From Ailanthus altissimus (lineage: Eukaryota > Streptophyta > Magnoliopsida > Sapindales > Simaroubaceae): a DNA stretch of 64,000 nucleotides. The translations under genes were made by a program, and so were the position numbers. Below, piece after piece: positions 12,601 through 23,785 of the stretch (the first letter of the stretch is position 1; every line of letters starts with the position of its first letter). The DNA lies in NCBI GenBank assembly GCA_946807835.1, contig OX327702.1, positions 5,270,001-5,334,000 of the forward strand, given 5' to 3'. The notes under the pieces are model-generated. The model made no database searches and was not told the DNA's origin. It was given only the letters and a program-made list of their open reading frames with translations.

Positions 12601-14334
12601 ACTTGTAAACTGCATTGAAGTTAGCCATAATATAAGGACAGCACAATCACTCAACTTGCTCCATTGAGAAAAAAGAATGAGTTATCAACTAGGTGAAAAT
12701 TCATTTAAAAATATTCTTTAATATTTTCGTTTTGGTTTCTTTTAATAGCATTATGTTAATTGGTAATTGGCTTCTTCCATGCTAATTTAGACACTTAAAA
12801 AATAAAAGGGCCACAACACTACTACAGAAGATTAAGCTGCCATGCCATCTCAAAACTCTTCAAAAGATAAAAGGCAATTAAATATTTAAATTAGCTTTCA
12901 AATTATTATTATTTAATTAAATTTCTCCTCTTAATGTTAAATAATATGAAACATTTTTTTATTAAGAAATCCAATCAAAAGAGAAGGTTTTTTTTATTAG
13001 AACAACTTAGTTGAAAATTGAACGAGAACTGATTTTTTTTTTTTTAAAAAAAAAAAAAGACCAAAAACTTTTAAATTGCTTCCCTCGCTTTGACTTTCAA
13101 CTCAATCTCAAAGTCACAAACTCTCAAAGATAAGTTTTTCTTTATTAGATTTCTCTCTCTCTCACAAACTCACAAAGGCGCCGCCCACCAGCCCGCCACC
13201 ACAACAAGGAGTCCCACGTCCAATTGGTGCAGTGATGCCCACATCCACCACCACCACCACCTGCTGCTGCCACCCCTACTGCCTCAACTACCAACCTGTC
13301 GCCCCTGCTGCTTCCGACTTGCCGCCAAAGGCCCAAATAGTAACAATACAGTTTAGTATTTCAATTTGGATTTCTTACCCTCGTTGGAGAAATCAATCAA
13401 CAATTCAACTTTTTACTTCTTGCAAATTCAAAACTACTGTTCCATTGCAATTAATTGAATAGTAACAATTTATTTACTGTGATTGATTTGGCAACTAAAA
13501 CAAAATGAAAAAGAAAAAAAAAATAAGAGTAGAAATAATCACTATTTTAAGTTTTTAATTTATTTAACCAAATAAATTATTTTTAAACAAATATACCTTT
13601 TTGTTGTTGATTATATTTATTTTAATCATATTACACAAAATTTACATAAATAATATAATTATTTAATATAAGACCCGAGATACATGACCGAGATAGTCCA
13701 CCAGAGGCAATTGTCAAAATTGCCTTTGTTGATCTTGACTTTTGTTGACAAAAATAACCTTTATGATTATTATATTTATTTAATTTAATTATTAATAAAT
13801 ATAATTTTAATAAAAATATCTTTAAATTTTTATTTATTTATATAAATTTTATAAAAATATAATTAAAATAAATAAACAACTAATATAAAATAAATATAAT
13901 TTTAATAAATAAAAAATATTTAATTTTAATTTAATTAATAACTATAGTAAAAATACTATATACTATAACAAATATTATATAAACAGTAAAATAATATATT
14001 TGTTCAAAAATAATTTATTTAATTAAACAAATTAAAATTTTAAAATAGTAACTAAAAAAGTTATAAAAAACCCCTCAAATTTTACTATTTTTAAAAATTC
14101 CCAATTCTTTAATTATTGGCAGATCAAATGATGCATCTTCTCTTCTCAAAAACCTATTAACCGAACCTAAGAACAAAACCAAGTCAGTTCAATAGGATTC
14201 AACTCCTGCGGGTATAACTGACCTCTTGCCAAAATCCCATTATCTAAACCTAGGACCAAAACCAAGTCGGCTAAATTCAATTTAGTCTGGAATAAAACTA
14301 AAATCGAGCTAAACAGTTATACCCTCGGGAGATT
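12601..14334. other. Intergenic DNA, no gene recognised
   Basis: AT-rich sequence with long A and T runs (for example 13032-13060). It contains the GC-rich island at 13160-13345. The remainder (13460-14330) is dominated by TAAT/ATTTA words without coding character. Confidence 0.5.
13160..13345 (+). other. GC-rich, proline/threonine-coding-like island of unknown origin
   Basis: About 185 bases are far richer in G+C than the surroundings. Plus-strand frames give Pro/Thr/His- or Cys-rich peptides that look like a low-complexity 5' exon; it follows a CT-rich stretch resembling a 5' UTR (TTTCTCTCTCTCTCACA). No splice partner or known domain was seen. It may be a captured gene 5' end, since Mutator-like sequence lies just upstream, or a first exon of an unrecognised gene. 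Open reading frames at 13090-13462 overlap it in two frames and on the other strand, so none is preferred. Confidence 0.3.
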
Positions 14335-14575
14335 TATATTTGAAAAATATATTTCACCATTAAAAACCAATGGCTCGAATAAAGAGATTTTAATTTGACA
14401 TTTACAGAATTTCAAGGTGCAAGTCACTCCTTTATACAAGGTAGATTTATATATTTGAAAAATATATTTCACCTTGCCAATGAGGATGCTGAGTGCACTC
14501 CTTTGTACAAGGTAGATTTTTATTTGAACAATATAATTCACCTTCCTAATGAGGATGCTAAGTCACAGTGGAAAG
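14335..14575 (+). repeat. Dispersed ~78-bp repeat family, direct copy
   Basis: Between two and three degenerate units. Each has a CACTCCTTTRTACAAGGTAG block followed about 30 bases later by ATATATTTCACCTTGCCAATG or a variant, and then GAGGATGCT.AGT. Reading frames here (14395-14595 plus, 14317-14541 minus) are by-products of the repeat. Confidence 0.65.
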
Positions 14576-15679
14576 TGCTGTTTCTCTATAGTTAAATTCA
14601 ATTATTGTCAAATAAATATAATTAAAAAAAATTATTGAAAAAAAAGACGTGTCGACAAACACGCTCTAAATTCTCAAGCATTCTCTCTATAGTTAAATTC
14701 AATTAATATCAGGTAACTATAATTAAAACAAAAATTCATGCAAGAAAATATAAAAAACTACTACGCTCAATTTGTTTTCGACTACAAACTCAACACTTCA
14801 ATTGAGCGCACGCATGAAAGCACAAGTGCACTCCCATGCTCTATAATAGGGTCCAGTACACTTTTGAGCACATCATTTTATCACAACTCAGATTACATTT
14901 TCACCCTTAACACATCTTAATCACCTCTCAACCATATTACAATATCACTAACACTTCAAAAGCAAACTTTTTTGCTTGAATTTCCTAATAATTTGAGTCT
15001 TTATACTTGTGTTTCATTGCCCACACCCTATATTTTCACTAAAAAGTTTAAAAAAAAAAAAAAGGTTTAACCAAAATAATAATTAAAAAAATTATGTAAT
15101 TTTGCCATTTGATATTAAAATCCTAAATTTATATTTAACAAAAAAATACTAGATGCTATGTTCAATAACAAAAGCTAGAAATTCAACAGACTAGTAATAA
15201 CTAGTTATTACAACAACTATAACGTAATAAAACCAAGATCAACATTTCTACTCAATGAGATTTTAGGGGCATAAGATTGTGGGCAAAGATGAAATCATAA
15301 ATGTGCTAGTTCCTTGATGCAAGCAAAAGAAGCAAATCACAGAGATGAAATCGTGAATGCCCCTCTCATCTCATGTATATGTGACACTAACCCAGTAAGT
15401 CCTATTACTATCATTTGACGGTTGCGACAAAAGGTAAAAATACAATAAAGGAACTCTGAGATTAACTTTAGTCATGCACTGGGTATGACTAACCTACATC
15501 AATGCAATGATGAATAGTCAAATCACATTGCAGAGAAGTATTAAACCTACCCAGCAAATGCCCAACTTAAGCTAAGAGTACAAGCTTTGCTCGAAAGTAA
15601 GGCAGGTTCATTATCCATTAGATCATTTTACAAGTGTGTCAATCTAAGCCATAAGATGTACTGAACCATTTTCACAAAC
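14576..15679. other. Intergenic DNA, no gene recognised
   Basis: AT-rich. The word TCTCTATAGTTAAATTCAAT occurs twice (about 14582 and 14684). A 60-codon frame at 14738-14920 has no recognisable domain or codon pattern and is not called. Confidence 0.45.
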
Positions 15680-15834
15680 AATAATACTACACATCTCAAA
15701 TTTAGATCCCAAATAAGGTGTCAAGTGATTAATTTTTGTAATTTTCATAATTACTCATTACACTATTTTCCCACCTAATAGTTGTTTAACACCTCATTTG
15801 GGATCCAAAATTGAGAAGTGTAACATTACTCTTT
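15680..15834. mobile_element. Short MITE with ~45-bp terminal inverted repeats
   Basis: The left end TACTACACATCTCAAATTTA and the right end, reverse-complemented (GTTACACTTCTCAATTTTGG), pair along about 45 bases with a few mismatches, including GATCCCAAAT.AGGTGT. The core is AT-rich and noncoding. Total length is about 155 bp. The superfamily could not be fixed because no target-site duplication stands out. Confidence 0.65.
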
Positions 15835-16041
15835 CACAAATAGAGAGGCATCAATAGCACCAAAACTGCCAAACACTAGCACTTTCTCTAACACACTTAA
15901 TTCATTTAAATCACCAACAAAAAGAACCCTGATATCAAATGTCACAATTTTTTCATTCTGTGCAGCCCTAGACAATCAATAACTATTGTCAACACCCAGT
16001 CAAACTGCTAAAATCACTGAAAGAGAGAGAGAAACAGAAAA

Positions 16042-16407
16042 TGCATACCAAGTGTTTTAGGGGAACACTCTCTATTACTGAACATAAGAGATTATAATGA
16101 TTGAATGGTTTGACATAATTGAAGCCTCCCCTATTTATATCAATGATTGTATATCTTACAATTCAGATTGATATAGGTGTATAATGCCATGCCAGAAATA
16201 TTTCATGGCTTATTCTCATTTTGGAATCCTCCTTACTTTTGTGTGCCACGCTTAGACTAGCTCATAGTCTAGCCCTTGCTCCATGTAACCCCTAAAAGAA
16301 ATGATAAGCTCAAGGTGTCCAATGAGATACCCACAAAATTGAGGATTTGACTGCAATAATCTAAAATTTTGATGCATGATCATTAAATACGTGTTCTAAT
16401 CCTAACA
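16042..16407 (-). mobile_element. Possible small solo LTR (copia- or TRIM-like), minus strand
   Basis: On the minus strand the segment begins TGTTAGGATTAGAACACG, a common copia-type LTR start. It carries TATAAATAGGGGAGG near 16140 and ends around ACACTTGGTATGCA, which resembles the beginning of an initiator-tRNA primer-binding site. Length about 370 bp. Flanking pentamers do not match cleanly, so the ends are provisional. Confidence 0.4.
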
Positions 16408-17745
16408 AAGCAGATGACACAAAATTTCAAGAATAGAGTTCATAAACCAATGAAGTCAGCAATAACTATTTAACATAGATCATAAATTACTAAAAAGCTT
16501 AAACTTATTCAAAAGCTAAAAGTTGAGGGAAAGTGATCTAACTGATAATGTTTAAAAGAATTGCCAGTTCATTGCAGATCATCTCTTAGCACGTCATTGA
16601 ATAAATAGCTTTACTAACAAAACATAGAACAAAAAGAATGAATGATTCAAATTCTTCCACAAAAGCACCTTCACAGACAATCCAAGCATGAGCCTAACAG
16701 AAAGCTTAGGATAAAAAAGAGTGAAAATATACCAAAACACAATTAGAGCATCATTGGGATAACTACTCTTAATGAAAACCTAATATTTATATTGAGAACA
16801 ACATTAAATGTAAAATCACACCGACCGTCAGAACTAAGAACACATTTGATTCATGCAATGCCAATAAAAATGATAAATTCAAGTAATGAAAAATAGACTA
16901 ATTTAATAATGTTAAATTAAGGTTTCAGACATCCAAGGAAGGATTATAGCAGCACAAGCTCTCAAGCCTGGCAAAGGCGAAAGCTCTTAGGCGGCCACTG
17001 CGAATGTTTTGAGAAACAAGCCTTAAGATTTGTCATCCTTAACCATTAAAAATTATAAATGCTTTTTTTTTTCAAAATCAGCTCCTTCACGGTAAAAACT
17101 TACTTCAAAAAGAAGTTATCAATAACCAATTTAAAATCATAAAACGTTTCAAAAATTAAGATCTCAGTCAACTAAACTATCTTCGATTCCCTCTGGGAAG
17201 TTGCAGATACATAACGCAGTATATTAACAGTAACATCGTTGACCCGATAAAGCTAACACATATAATTATACTAGCTAATAGTGCTGACTAGGTCTAAAAA
17301 TTTGAACTTGCAGATAAATAAATGGAGATTTTTCATGATTTTATATACTCAAGAAAAAGAGAGCACCTCAGAGAAAATTTTCCCCATTAGTTTCTTCACT
17401 AAGCAATCAAAGTGCAAGGATAACAATTTTTAGTAACTCATCACCGATGCCCACATCAAACACTTCGACTATAAACAAGAGGGAGAAAATTGAATTAAAC
17501 CCCAAAATAACCTAACTCTAAACTACAGATAAAATGATCAAGGTTTCAAGATCAGCAAGTCTTGGTTCTAGGCACAGGATATTTATACGAGGTAAGACTT
17601 AAAACCCTAATTCTGGAAGGATCTGTTTGGCAAGCGACTTAAAGTCATTGGGGCTCCGTTTGGTAACAGTGTTACCGTAAACCCATAACGAGTAAACCTA
17701 AGCCCTCTTCCGGTTAGGCTAAAAGCCCGAGAAGAGGGCTAACTA
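16408..17745. other. Low-repeat intergenic DNA, no gene recognised
   Basis: Composition is less extreme than the flanks and resembles intron or gene-flank sequence. Short minus-strand open stretches around 16960-17040 and 17520-17590 have no recognisable domain or consistent splice signals. It could include exons of a gene I cannot identify. Confidence 0.4.
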
Positions 17746-18015
17746 GAGGTATATTAACACTTGCACCCCCTGAGGTTGGAATAAATTATATTTTTATGGT
17801 AATTTTGATTTTAATTACACTGTCACTTATTTTACTTAATTGACAAGACGAAAATATCTCGTGATTTTGTCATATAAATAACTAAAATATTTTTTTTAAA
17901 AAAGAGAAAATTTTCATTTTTTTAATTAAATAAAAAGGATAATAATATAATTAAAATTAAAATTATCATCAGCATGTAATTTGTACCAACCTCAAGGGAT
18001 GACAGTATTAATATC
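17746..18015. mobile_element. MITE family M1, copy 1
   Basis: The left end (GTATATTAACACTTGCACC, then CTGAGGTTGGAATAAATTAT) is mirrored by the right end (AATTTGTACCAACCTCAAGG, then GTATTAATATC). The core is AT-rich. Two related copies lie at 23786 and 24815. No clear target-site duplication is left. Confidence 0.65.
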
Positions 18016-18457
18016 TCATAAATAAATCATATTATTATTATTTGGAAATAATATAAATTTATATTTCAATTTTAAATACTCGTGATTTGGCACAATCAAA
18101 ATCCGCCAATGCATCTGGACCTTAAATTTGAAATTTGATTGATTTCTTAATTAAAAAATTCGATTGTTTTTAGTATCATAATTTGCATTGGTATGTATTT
18201 TAGTACCATCCAGTTAGACGCTAAATTTAAAATTTAAAATTCGAAACCAAAGCATGAAAGTAGAAACTAGAAATCCAGCTCATTCCAAATTTTGATCATT
18301 ACTTTTACTTCTTGTTTGAAAATCACAACTCATTCAAAATCTCACACAAAAATCTCCACAAGGTCCCGTTGTCTCCACTTCCTTCTGATCTTTCAATCCA
18401 AAACTCCTATCAATTTTAAAAAGTCCTCTGAATCATCTCTAAGTTCCAAAATTCAAA

Positions 18458-18682
18458 ATGCATGAAATTCTTCACATTTAAGGAAGCCAATGTGGGATCC
18501 AAATCGAGGCCAGTTCTGGGAAGTGATCTGTGCCGAGCACGGCATAGACTTAAGGCAAGTTGTCCCTAGAGCTGTGCTCATGAATCTTGAACCTTGGGAC
18601 TATGGATAGCATCAGGGCTAGTCCTTACGGTCAGTTCTTGATGTTGTTCGTAAAAAAGTCGAGAATTGTGATTGCTTGCAAG
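18458..18682 (+). pseudogene. Beta-tubulin exon 1 pseudogene, internally deleted
   Basis: Recognisable N-terminal beta-tubulin sequence. ATG at 18458 is followed by codons for an EILHI block, then a segment matching GQCGNQIG (mutated), and after a one-base loss FWEVICAEHGID. Next come VPRAVLMNLEP and, after a one-base gain, TMDSIRASPYGQ, then VLDVVRKKVENCDCLQ. Two internal stretches of the normal protein are missing (roughly residues 27-60, and again after GQ). The match stops at CTTGCAAG followed by GTTTGT, which fits the first intron position of plant beta-tubulin genes as I recall it, so this appears to be a genomic rather than a processed copy. Stops at several codons make it nonfunctional. 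Confidence 0.75.
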
Positions 18683-18689
18683 GTTTGTT

Positions 18690-20434
18690 CTTAAAACCAT
18701 TCTGCTTGCTTTTTCTTTTTCTTATTTGTTTTTTTTTTTTTCTAATGGTTGTGCTATAAATTATTATGTCCCTTACGCGTGGTGTGTGATTTGTTTCATT
18801 CATTATTAATTTTGAAATTTGATGTGCTCGTGCAAAATTAAATAATTTTAACATTATTGTCGGCTATAATGAATTTGGTATGGAATGCAAGATTTCAAGT
18901 GTGCCATTCCCTTTGAAGGAGGCACAACATCTAAGATGGGAATACTTCTGATTAATAAAAATTTATTCATATATATGTTTGAGCATATATTAATAAATTC
19001 ATATTTTACAAAGTATGTAATTTATGTATTAAGCATATAATATTAATATATAAATTATAAGTTATTTATAAATTAAATATAATTCACAACCATTAATAAA
19101 ATTGACATTTCATTATGTAAGATTGTAGTTTTTCTACTTCTTATAGTAGATGATTTACCTTAATCATCGAAATAGAGACTTCAAGTAGAAAAATTAGTAT
19201 ATATGTTATATTGAATGGAACTACTGCGATATTTGATTTGATTAACTAAATGTCATAGATATTAATTCGCAAAAGTTTTAATAAACTTGATTGATCTTAA
19301 TTCGGAGTAGGTAATGAACTTATATTCATGCGTTATATTTTTTGAGTTATCATGGAGTGAAATCTATATAAACGGTCAAAACATTGATAGTTTGAAGATA
19401 TAATTTAATGGGTTGTAGGAACATATATTTGTAAGACAAAATATAATAAATAATGTCCACCTAAATTGTTTGCAGTATTTGATCATTAGAACTGTAGCCG
19501 TAATTTATTGAATAAATTATTTATTGAATAAATTATTTATTTAACAATAATATTTATTTATAAATTTTCTTCACAAATATAGATATATTAAAAGTGATCA
19601 TTAGAGCATTCAATGACTTAAGGACAAATAAGTAATTAAAAAGGTAAGACATTTTTTATGACCTAACTTTAATCATGAATATTAATTAGATGACCAATTA
19701 AGTGATTATTACTGGTCTAAAGACGAAGCCCAATTTTCAATTTAATTAAAAGAAGTTTTAATTAAATAGGCTTTTACTTAATAATATGGATTACTAGAGT
19801 ACAACTATTGACTTTTAGTAGAATTGTTTAGGGTTAACTTATAAGAATTAGTATATCATGAGATGATTAGGATTGAGCATTTTAAGTTGGAGTTAAGAAG
19901 TCCATAGACTTTGCAGTCCCTCTACTAGCTTAAATCCTAATCAAACTCTAATTTTCTAATCTTAATTTAATTCTAAATATCCAATAAAGATTCTTATATA
20001 TATGGGAGGTATAGAGTAGTATTACATTGCAACAACCATAAACCAAATTTGTTTTTTTTAATGTATTTTTACGTGAAAATTTTTTTTTGTTATTACAATT
20101 CTCTCAAATTTTGGCGTTAATGATTTTAAAAATTAAAGAAAGATTTATATGCTCACACTTGTTGAGTTCGAAGGTTAAAGATAATTGAAAAGATTGCATG
20201 CATCAATTCAAAATTTATCAAAGTGAGAAATTGAAATAATTTTTTATCTTTATATATGTAATTATGAACAAGATAATTTAACTTCCACTATACTTATATT
20301 GTTAAATAAATTTTTTTTATTTACTGTCAACAATAGACACCACAACAAATGTCTGATACTGATCATAAAGCAAAATAAAAGTCATTTCGTTCCATTTCAT
20401 TTTACAATGATATGGTTGTTATACTAAACAAATG
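18690..20434. other. AT-rich intergenic DNA, no gene recognised
   Basis: Mostly AT-rich sequence. A short tandem ATTATTTATTGAATAA pattern lies near 19500-19530. No protein-like frame was found. The minus-strand frame at 18618-18854 is the antisense of the tubulin pseudogene and its flank. Confidence 0.5.
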
Positions 20435-20760
20435 CTAATAATGAGAAAATGAACAATAGCAAACAAGTTCATTTGTATTTGAATCTTTAGGCAATTGGTT
20501 GCATTTTACACCATGAATTAGTTCAAATAAGGCCCAAACAACATTGGGTCGACGAACTGGAATTTCCACCGAGCCCAAAATGTGAAAGCCTTGGGCAACA
20601 GCATATATATTGCAAGACTTACCTAGTTCTGTGCCTTTAGTTATAAGCATTAAAACTTGAAGAGCACCCAGCTAGAAAGCATCGGCAGCTCGAATCTGTG
20701 TGCTAATGATCACATTAAGCACAACTGCACAAGACTGTCACAATAGTTCATTCAAGATAT
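20435..20760 (-). pseudogene. Unidentified coding-like segment, probably a broken gene fragment
   Basis: Minus-strand translation from about 20760 gives a protein-like run: VVLNVIISTQIRAADAF, an in-frame TAG (at 20681-20683), then LGALQVLMLITKGTELG and an IPVRRPNVVWALFELIHGV block, closing at a stop at 20435. A second stop (TGA) lies just upstream of VVLNVI. Amino-acid composition and spacing look like real, once-selected coding sequence, possibly from an alpha-helical repeat protein, but I do not recognise the family. It lies downstream of the lectin gene on the same strand and of a second coding-like block at 20909-21108. Two stops suggest a pseudogene, though an intron could remove the upstream one. 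Confidence 0.4.
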
Positions 20761-20908
20761 TATTTTCTTCTCGGCCACTCCTTATAATTGACTGTGATTA
20801 CACAAATCTATGACAATCAAGTTACTAGAAATAAAAGTATAGCAACAAATTTAGGCCAAAACATGCAGACTAGAGTTTAAGTGCATCTGATTATTAATCA
20901 CGAACGAC

Positions 20909-21108
20909 CTACGAGCTAAGCCTACAGAGCTTATTTCTCAACTCTTCAAAATCAAAATTTTGACATGGCTTTACAAGTATAGTTTCAAGCAAATCAGCAA
21001 ATGCACCACTAGCCCAACTGTTAAAAGAAGTTGCACAATCTCCATTGAAAGTTAATAACCTTAGTGATCCCATCATCAGACAATATGTAATAGAAAACTA
21101 CATTTTCA
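20909..21108 (-). CDS. Possible 3'-terminal exon of an unidentified gene
   Basis: On the minus strand a candidate splice acceptor (AAAATGTAG, then TTTTCTATTAC) is followed by an uninterrupted frame of about 65 codons ending at TAG 20909-20911. It includes LRLLTFNGDCATSFNSWASG and then FADLLETILVKPCQNFDFEE. The composition is globular and coding-like with no low complexity. I do not recognise the family. The upstream exons would have to lie beyond the lectin gene or be lost, so this may be a relic. It could share an origin with the block at 20435-20760, but the order (stop first, more coding after) does not make one simple gene. Confidence 0.35.
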
Positions 21109-21212
21109 CAATTGATCACAGTGACTGGCACACAACAAAACCTGCAACTACTATTACAAAAAAGAACATGAATTTACAACACAAAACAAGCAAAAGGATT
21201 CCACCTAATCAT

Positions 21213-22286
21213 CTATTTTTCGCCATCTTCGATAGCTTTATCCACCACTACTTTGAAATTCTGGTACTCAAAATCTACAGGGTGCACAGCACACTCCTCA
21301 GGCACCACTGGACGCTTTGTTGCGAAGATAGTCCATAAATACAACACAATTGATGTTCCCAAAGTTCCACAAACAGTGCCAAAAATCAGCGCTGCAAGCT
21401 CTCTCAACAGGCAATCACTCCGCTTGGGAAGTGGCTGAGGCGTTTTGCTGTTCTTAGCAGTAGTCTGGGGATCCAGTGGTTGCGAATGCATCCAATGTGG
21501 AAAGTGCCTTAGCTTAAAGCTCCACGAATACAGATAACAACTCTGTGTAGAATTCCCATTTGAAGAGCTTATGCCCACAAACACTTCATCATCATTCCAC
21601 ATTTTTGACAAGTCAATTGGGTACGAGATCAATGGATCAACTGGCTTTGTAGTATCAAAATGACTCAATCTCACCTCTAATCTCTTTGAACTAGCTTCAT
21701 AATCGATCCAAGAATTCAATTTCTTATCACCATTCAATGCCATGTTGTGAGATGAAACATTGCTCACTTTCACTGATATAAGACTACCCACATCAATTCC
21801 CACACGATTCTCATTCAAATTACCATATTTAACATCTCTAAATGTATCAAACTCCACAACAACAACTCTAAATTTACTTTTATCCAGACCTAAAGAGAGC
21901 CCGAATGAGCTGTTACCAGACATGTTAAAATCAAAACGCCTTGGAACCATAACAAAAGCTAAACCATCACCACTTTCCTTAGACATTGAAAACGAGAAGT
22001 TTGTCGAAAAAGAAGCCAAATTCCTAGGATTACCTTTAACAAGCTTGATGGGTTTCTTGTACATGACTCTCCCAGCACTTGAACTAACCGAACTAGTGAG
22101 TTGAACAGATGACCGACCATTGACAACCTTGGCATCTCCATATAAAGCAATGTTGGCCTCAAAGTTTGGATCTTTACCAAAACTTTTGAAGGAAAAAGAG
22201 GAACTTGGGTCTGCAGCTAGGACCTCGAAGTGGAAAATGAGTAAAGTTAGTGTTGTAAAGTACCTGGACATGAAGAATGAGGCCAT
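21213..22286 (-). CDS. L-type (legume-type) lectin membrane protein without kinase
   Basis: Intact single-exon frame of 357 residues. Residues 1-24 form a signal peptide (hydrophobic LTLLIFHFEVLAA). A legume-lectin (concanavalin A-like) domain covers about 28-260, with FSFKSFG near the start, the GDGLAFVMVPRR strand and VVVEFDTF. A single transmembrane segment at about 295-320 (ALIFGTVCGTLGTSIVLYLW) is followed by a short tail of about 35 residues. There is no kinase domain, unlike lectin receptor kinases, so it is probably a membrane-anchored carbohydrate-binding or decoy-like protein. In the metal-binding loop the usual Asp-x-Asn-x-Asn-His becomes NLNENR, so calcium/manganese and sugar binding may be lost. 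Potential N-glycosylation sites include NFSF, NMSG and NVSS. The ATG at 22286 is the first in frame and gives the complete signal peptide. A similar protein is known beside PTAC13 in Arabidopsis (from memory). Confidence 0.92.
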   Translation of the reverse strand: MASFFMSRYFTTLTLLIFHFEVLAADPSSSFSFKSFGKDPNFEANIALYGDAKVVNGRSSVQLTSSVSSSAGRVMYKKPIKLVKGNPRNLASFSTNFSFSMSKESGDGLAFVMVPRRFDFNMSGNSSFGLSLGLDKSKFRVVVVEFDTFRDVKYGNLNENRVGIDVGSLISVKVSNVSSHNMALNGDKKLNSWIDYEASSKRLEVRLSHFDTTKPVDPLISYPIDLSKMWNDDEVFVGISSSNGNSTQSCYLYSWSFKLRHFPHWMHSQPLDPQTTAKNSKTPQPLPKRSDCLLRELAALIFGTVCGTLGTSIVLYLWTIFATKRPVVPEECAVHPVDFEYQNFKVVVDKAIEDGEK

Positions 22287-23785
22287 TGCTGAGCTGGGTT
22301 CAAGCTAGCTGAATCTGGAGTAATGTTTATTGAGAAGGATTTTAGGGTTTGTGAGGTGATTCCATTTGCATGTGGGTCAATCTTTTTTTTTTTTTTTCTA
22401 GGGTCAGTGTAGAAGGCAGAGGAAGACAGAAAGTAAAGAATAAGGAAGTTTGTTTTGGAGGTTGTGAAAATTAAATACGTTCACTGGTTTTTGCAACTCT
22501 CTGATTCACTTTCTCTCGGTGGGTGCTGACTGAGGGAATATTTTAAAGGGTGTTTTTGCAGCTGTACACTTATATTTAACTTAAATTTTTATATGCACCC
22601 TATATTTTGTGAAATTCACCTTTCGTTACATATATTTTGCAAATTCTAGACCAAGGCATATAAATTTTAAGCTTCATACTTAACGATGTCCAGTTGCAAA
22701 TTATAAAAATGGAGACGTTCTTTTAATGGAAAATAGAGTAATATATTATCAAATTCTTTATGTAATGGGTTAACTGCATGCATTTTAGTTTAATTAGTAT
22801 ATGATTTATAATTTTTTTTTTTAAATAAATAAAATTCAAACGGATTGCAAGTCTTTTTTTAGAACCAAAATGTGTAGCAAGTTTGCATTATAAGTAATCA
22901 TTCATTCCACTTTTCTGTGACAGATATATTCAATGTTCCACAATAGTGGTATTTTTTAAAATTAACGATAATATGGGTGAATTAAAAAAAAGAGAGAGAA
23001 GTTTTGGGATAAAACAGAAAATATACAAAACTACAAGTAGGAAACTGCAAAATTCTCCCTTACCATATCGAAATACTGTAGTCTTGCTTCCAAAAAGAGA
23101 ACTAAAAAAAACACTTAAAACAAAGAGTCACAATCGTACGCGCAGATTCCCCACACACTGGGAAACTTAAGCACAAAAACGGCTACAAAATCGCAACTGC
23201 ATTTCACGCGCCTCGATTCTCAACTCTGTCTCACTCTACGCGCTGGTTCTCTCTTTCTTTTTTTTTTAACACGTTATAAAAAGTAGGAAAAAAGATAAAG
23301 GGATTATCTCGGGGCTAATGTCTAACATGCGCATGGGCGTCCATAAACATTAAAAAGTCAAAACCGACAAAAACATAAAATAAGAGTTGTGTTGTGCTTA
23401 TCGTGTACTTTAGCAAACTCTTGTCAGAAAAGACTACAATGCGCGTGCTTTCGTCTTGTTCTAGGTAAGAGAAAACTGGATTGGCCTCTCTCTGCTGCTC
23501 ACTAAATTTGAAAATTGAAACACAGATAACAACTAACAAGTGGTCCGTTTAACGAACCTTCGACAAGCCATTGTCTGAGCTGAGCTTGAGATTTGTTTGG
23601 ATTTTTCTCCTGCGTTGGTTCTATTTAGGAAATGTATTTATTTTATATTTATTGGAGATTTTAACATTAAAAGGTAAAGGTTTTGGTTGGTGACCGTTAA
23701 TGAAATCACAGTTTGTGAGTTGGTAAAGAACCTACCTTCTGATATTGCATTTAATTGAAGATTGAAGGACAAATAATTTATTAAT
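22287..23785. other. Lectin gene upstream region and intergenic DNA
   Basis: The first ~250 bases above the lectin ATG are likely 5' UTR and promoter, with a T-rich tract on the plus strand at 22384-22399. A moderately GC-rich patch around 23190-23260 contains several ACGCG words. Short frames at 22946-23170 and 23315-23539 show no domain and are not called. Confidence 0.4.

Noticed and set aside
12815..12845. CACTACTACAGAAGA, resembling the end of a CACTA transposon
   Set aside because: No inverted partner and no CACTA transposase nearby; the 5-base match is common by chance.
21760..22308. Plus-strand frames of 60-114 codons opposite the lectin gene
   Set aside because: They are antisense shadows of the intact lectin reading frame.
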